64,000 nt of DNA from Bacillus sp. FJAT-27264. GTDB lineage: Bacteria > Bacillota > Bacilli > Paenibacillales > Paenibacillaceae. Each line of letters starts with the position of its first letter. Position 1 is the first letter of the stretch. Both the position numbers and the translations under genes were made by a program. The notes beneath the pieces are model-generated. The model made no database searches. It saw nothing but the letters and a program-made list of their open reading frames with translations, and was not told the origin of the DNA. The DNA is taken from assembly GCF_001682855.1 (NCBI RefSeq), contig NZ_MAQW01000001.1, positions 1,173,926-1,237,925 of the forward strand, read 5' to 3'. Shown in pieces: positions 61,866 to 64,000 of this stretch.

Positions 61866-64000
61866 TTATAATGTCGAAGTATTAGCAAATGTAGCACTTT
61901 CATGTACTTCTTGCTGCTTACCGTGAACGATCAGTTGAATCGACCCACCTGTAACATTGGTAATAGAAATCTCTTGCGGGGTAATGTTAACTTCAAGGCG
62001 TTTACCCTGCCAGTAGAGCGGGAAGGACAACCGGTCCCAATGCTCAGGCAGTTTTGGTGCCAGATGAAGTTTTCCGTCCAGCATTCTCACGCCGGCGAAG
62101 CCCATTACCGCACATTCCCAAATTCCGCCAAGTGAAGCCGAGTGGATACCTGCATCGGAGGAATGAACCTTCGGTCCGAGGTCAATCTCGGTCGCTCTGT
62201 GGAAGAGACGGTAAGCAAGTTCCTTGTCACCAAAGTCGCTGGCCAGAATCGAGTGTGTGGACAGTGACAGCGAGGAATCATGCAATGTTTTTTCCTCGTA
62301 GTATTGGTAGTTGGCACGCTTTACTTCTGGTGAGAATTTATTCTCCAGTAGGAAGAATAACATCATAATGTCTGCTTGCTTCGAAACCTGCAAGTTACCA
62401 ACCTGATCCAGGTTGTAGTCATTGAATATACTGCCCACTTTTTCCTGATCCTTGTATGGTGTCAGGTCAATAATTTCCTTTTGCAGATACGTATCGTCCT
62501 GCGGAATAATCAGATCCTCGTTCGGTTGTGGGAGATAGATCAGATTCAGTTTGCTTTCCCACACTTTATGAGCTTCTTTCAGGTTCAACAATCCATCATA
62601 ACGGGCGAACAGTTCTGGACTCTGAGCTTCAAGCTCCTGATAGTACTCCATAGCCAGCTCGATGTTGAAGTGAGCCATGTAATTGGTAAAAGCATTGTTG
62701 TCGACATGCTCTTTATATTCGTCTGGTCCGACAACTTCGTTAATTTCGTAACGTCCGAGTTCTTCATTCCACTCCAGGCGGCTTGCCCAGAAAACAGCTG
62801 TATCGAAGATAATCTCATAGCCGTATTTCTCCATGAAATCGGTATCTCCAGTAGACTTGAAGTAATGCCATACTGCATAAGCTATATCGGATGTAATATG
62901 CTGTTCAATGAATCCGGACCAAATCTTGGTCTGCTCACCTGTCACAATATCAACTGCACCCCATACTGGTGTTACTTCACCGTCAGACGGCCAAGCTGCT
63001 TCCCATGGATACATCGCTCCGGCAAAACCGTTCTCCTTCGCCTTGCTGCGAGCGCCTTCCAATCCCAGGTAACGGTATTCCAGCAAAGAACGGGCAATTT
63101 CCGGGTTGCTGTAGATGTAGAATGGCAGGATGAAGATTTCTGTATCCCAGAAGGAGTGACCTTTATAGCCTTCGCCGCTCAATCCTTTAGCTCCAATACC
63201 CATTCTGTTATCGTGAGCTGGTGTCATTACTACCAAGTGGTAGTGTGCGAAGCGTACACCAAGCAGGTCAAATGGATTGCTGGACTCAATCGTAATTCCG
63301 TAATTGTCCCACACCTTAGCCCAAGCAGCAGTATGGCTGCTGAACAAAGCGTCGTACCCGGACTCTTGTGCTGTTTTCAATGCTGCAAGTGCTACTTCCC
63401 GCATAGCTGGCAGACTGTAGTTGTCACCAAATTCCTTGTCGCGGCTAGTGTATACAGTAGCTACCTTCTCGAATGTAAGAGACTGTCCTTCTTCCAGCTT
63501 CAAGCTGTAACCAACAGCTACAATACGGCGGTCGATCTCCATTGCTGGCGCAACTTCAACCAATTGACCATCTACCTTCAAGCGGTGTGAGGCTCCGATA
63601 GCAAAATCAACCTTCGACTCTGTTGTCGTCTGGATCAGCTCCAGATAAGTCTTGTCATAGATGCGCTTCTCGCCTTCATGGAAATGTTGGCTACCGCTGT
63701 TGCTGACTTGAGCATCAATACCGGAACTCACCGACAGATTCACCGAACCACGAAGCACTTTCACTTCCATCTTCAGTCCGATCACATGCAGGGAATCCAG
63801 GGAAACGAAACGACGGAATGTGAATTCCAGTTCCTTGCCTTCGCCATTGTTCCAAATGAAGGTACGAACCAGTTCAGCGTCGCGCAGATTCAAGCTGCGG
63901 CTATACGCTTTAACTTCACCCTGCTCCAAAGTAAAGCGTTTGCCATCTATCCGAATGTCCAGCTTGGTTAGATCCGCCGCATTCGGCAGCTCGCTGACTT
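61866..64000 (-). CDS. GH65 disaccharide phosphorylase, C-terminal part (runs off the right edge)
   Basis: GH65 phosphorylases split alpha-glucosides with phosphate to beta-glucose 1-phosphate. The frame stays open past the right edge, so the N-terminus is missing; about 711 of the usual 750-790 residues are visible. The general acid is the Glu in EINEVVGPDEYKEHVDNN, and phosphate-binding residues lie in KQADIMML and HDSSLSLSTHS. The final beta-sandwich (WQGKRLEVNITPQEISI) is intact. Linkage (maltose, kojibiose, nigerose, trehalose or glucosyl-rhamnose) cannot be read. The pgmB gene in the operon fits. Confidence 0.94.
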   Translation of the reverse strand, partial: VSELPNAADLTKLDIRIDGKRFTLEQGEVKAYSRSLNLRDAELVRTFIWNNGEGKELEFTFRRFVSLDSLHVIGLKMEVKVLRGSVNLSVSSGIDAQVSNSGSQHFHEGEKRIYDKTYLELIQTTTESKVDFAIGASHRLKVDGQLVEVAPAMEIDRRIVAVGYSLKLEEGQSLTFEKVATVYTSRDKEFGDNYSLPAMREVALAALKTAQESGYDALFSSHTAAWAKVWDNYGITIESSNPFDLLGVRFAHYHLVVMTPAHDNRMGIGAKGLSGEGYKGHSFWDTEIFILPFYIYSNPEIARSLLEYRYLGLEGARSKAKENGFAGAMYPWEAAWPSDGEVTPVWGAVDIVTGEQTKIWSGFIEQHITSDIAYAVWHYFKSTGDTDFMEKYGYEIIFDTAVFWASRLEWNEELGRYEINEVVGPDEYKEHVDNNAFTNYMAHFNIELAMEYYQELEAQSPELFARYDGLLNLKEAHKVWESKLNLIYLPQPNEDLIIPQDDTYLQKEIIDLTPYKDQEKVGSIFNDYNLDQVGNLQVSKQADIMMLFFLLENKFSPEVKRANYQYYEEKTLHDSSLSLSTHSILASDFGDKELAYRLFHRATEIDLGPKVHSSDAGIHSASLGGIWECAVMGFAGVRMLDGKLHLAPKLPEHWDRLSFPLYWQGKRLEVNITPQEISITNVTGGSIQLIVHGKQQEVHESATFANTSTL

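Noticed and set aside
62376..63590. A 404-codon open frame on the plus strand
   Set aside because: It lies antisense and entirely inside the GH65 gene, has no ribosome site or family resemblance, and is explained by the codon bias of the true gene. The same applies to long antisense frames at 60746-61678 and 57958-58644.
1..64000. CRISPR arrays, tRNA, rRNA, prophage or insertion sequence
   Set aside because: No regular spacer-repeat pattern, tRNA-like fold, rRNA sequence, transposase or integrase gene was recognised on either strand.

Overview
This 64 kb window looks like a chromosomal segment of a low-to-mid-GC, spore-former-type Firmicute, most probably Paenibacillus or a close relative. 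The evidence is strong AAGGAGG-type ribosome binding sites, Gram-positive lipoproteins, LplBC/YesMN-type sugar uptake modules with their own two-component systems, a Bce-type antibiotic-stress module, CcpA cre sites, a Bacillus-type Zur box and a B12 riboswitch on metE. No phage, insertion sequence, CRISPR array, rRNA or tRNA was recognised. Most genes lie on the minus strand.

Layout. 1-1475: 5' part of metE behind a cobalamin riboswitch. 1518-6858: bceR-bceS-bceA-bceB-uppP, a peptide-antibiotic sensing and resistance operon with the lipid II cycle phosphatase UppP coupled to its end. 7048-9672: an orphan lipoprotein, an AIM24-family protein and a YitT-family membrane protein with a long structured leader. 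9851-18162: yesM-yesN-SBP-lplB-lplC-alpha-galactosidase, an alpha-galactoside uptake and hydrolysis locus with a cre site. 18497-20504: trhO, a Cys-rich SufR-like regulator and a small protein.

21117-31735 is an accessory-looking catabolic island: a PucR regulator, a divergent gamma-glutamyltransferase-family hydrolase, an NMT1/SsuA-type ABC importer, and isochorismatase-type, cupin, amidase, creatininase-type and fumarylacetoacetate-hydrolase-type enzymes. The set suggests import and stepwise hydrolysis of an unidentified cyclic amide, imide or ureido compound. 32182-38166: AI-2E-type permease, ung, RNase H, TetR, a diverged creatininase-like gene and a secreted beta-propeller protein.

38361-45995 is the other notable system: a nickel/peptide-type ABC importer (permeases, ATPases, binding protein) followed by two tandem paralogous methyltransferases and an AAA+ ATPase, behind a near-perfect Zur box. 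This points to zinc-controlled metal or metallophore uptake. 46154-48624 holds a Dabb protein, an AlkD-like repair protein and two hypotheticals. 48806-53263 is the divergent aldA / lutABC pair (lactaldehyde to lactate to pyruvate), with a cre site on the aldA promoter. 53712-55106: a CBM9-like protein and a membrane-anchored Mrr-type nuclease, then a repeat-rich intergenic region. 55753-64000: pgmB, a six-hairpin glycosidase, a MalG-type permease broken by one in-frame amber codon, a MalF-type permease, a sugar-binding lipoprotein and a GH65 phosphorylase that runs off the window, together a disaccharide phosphorolysis operon.
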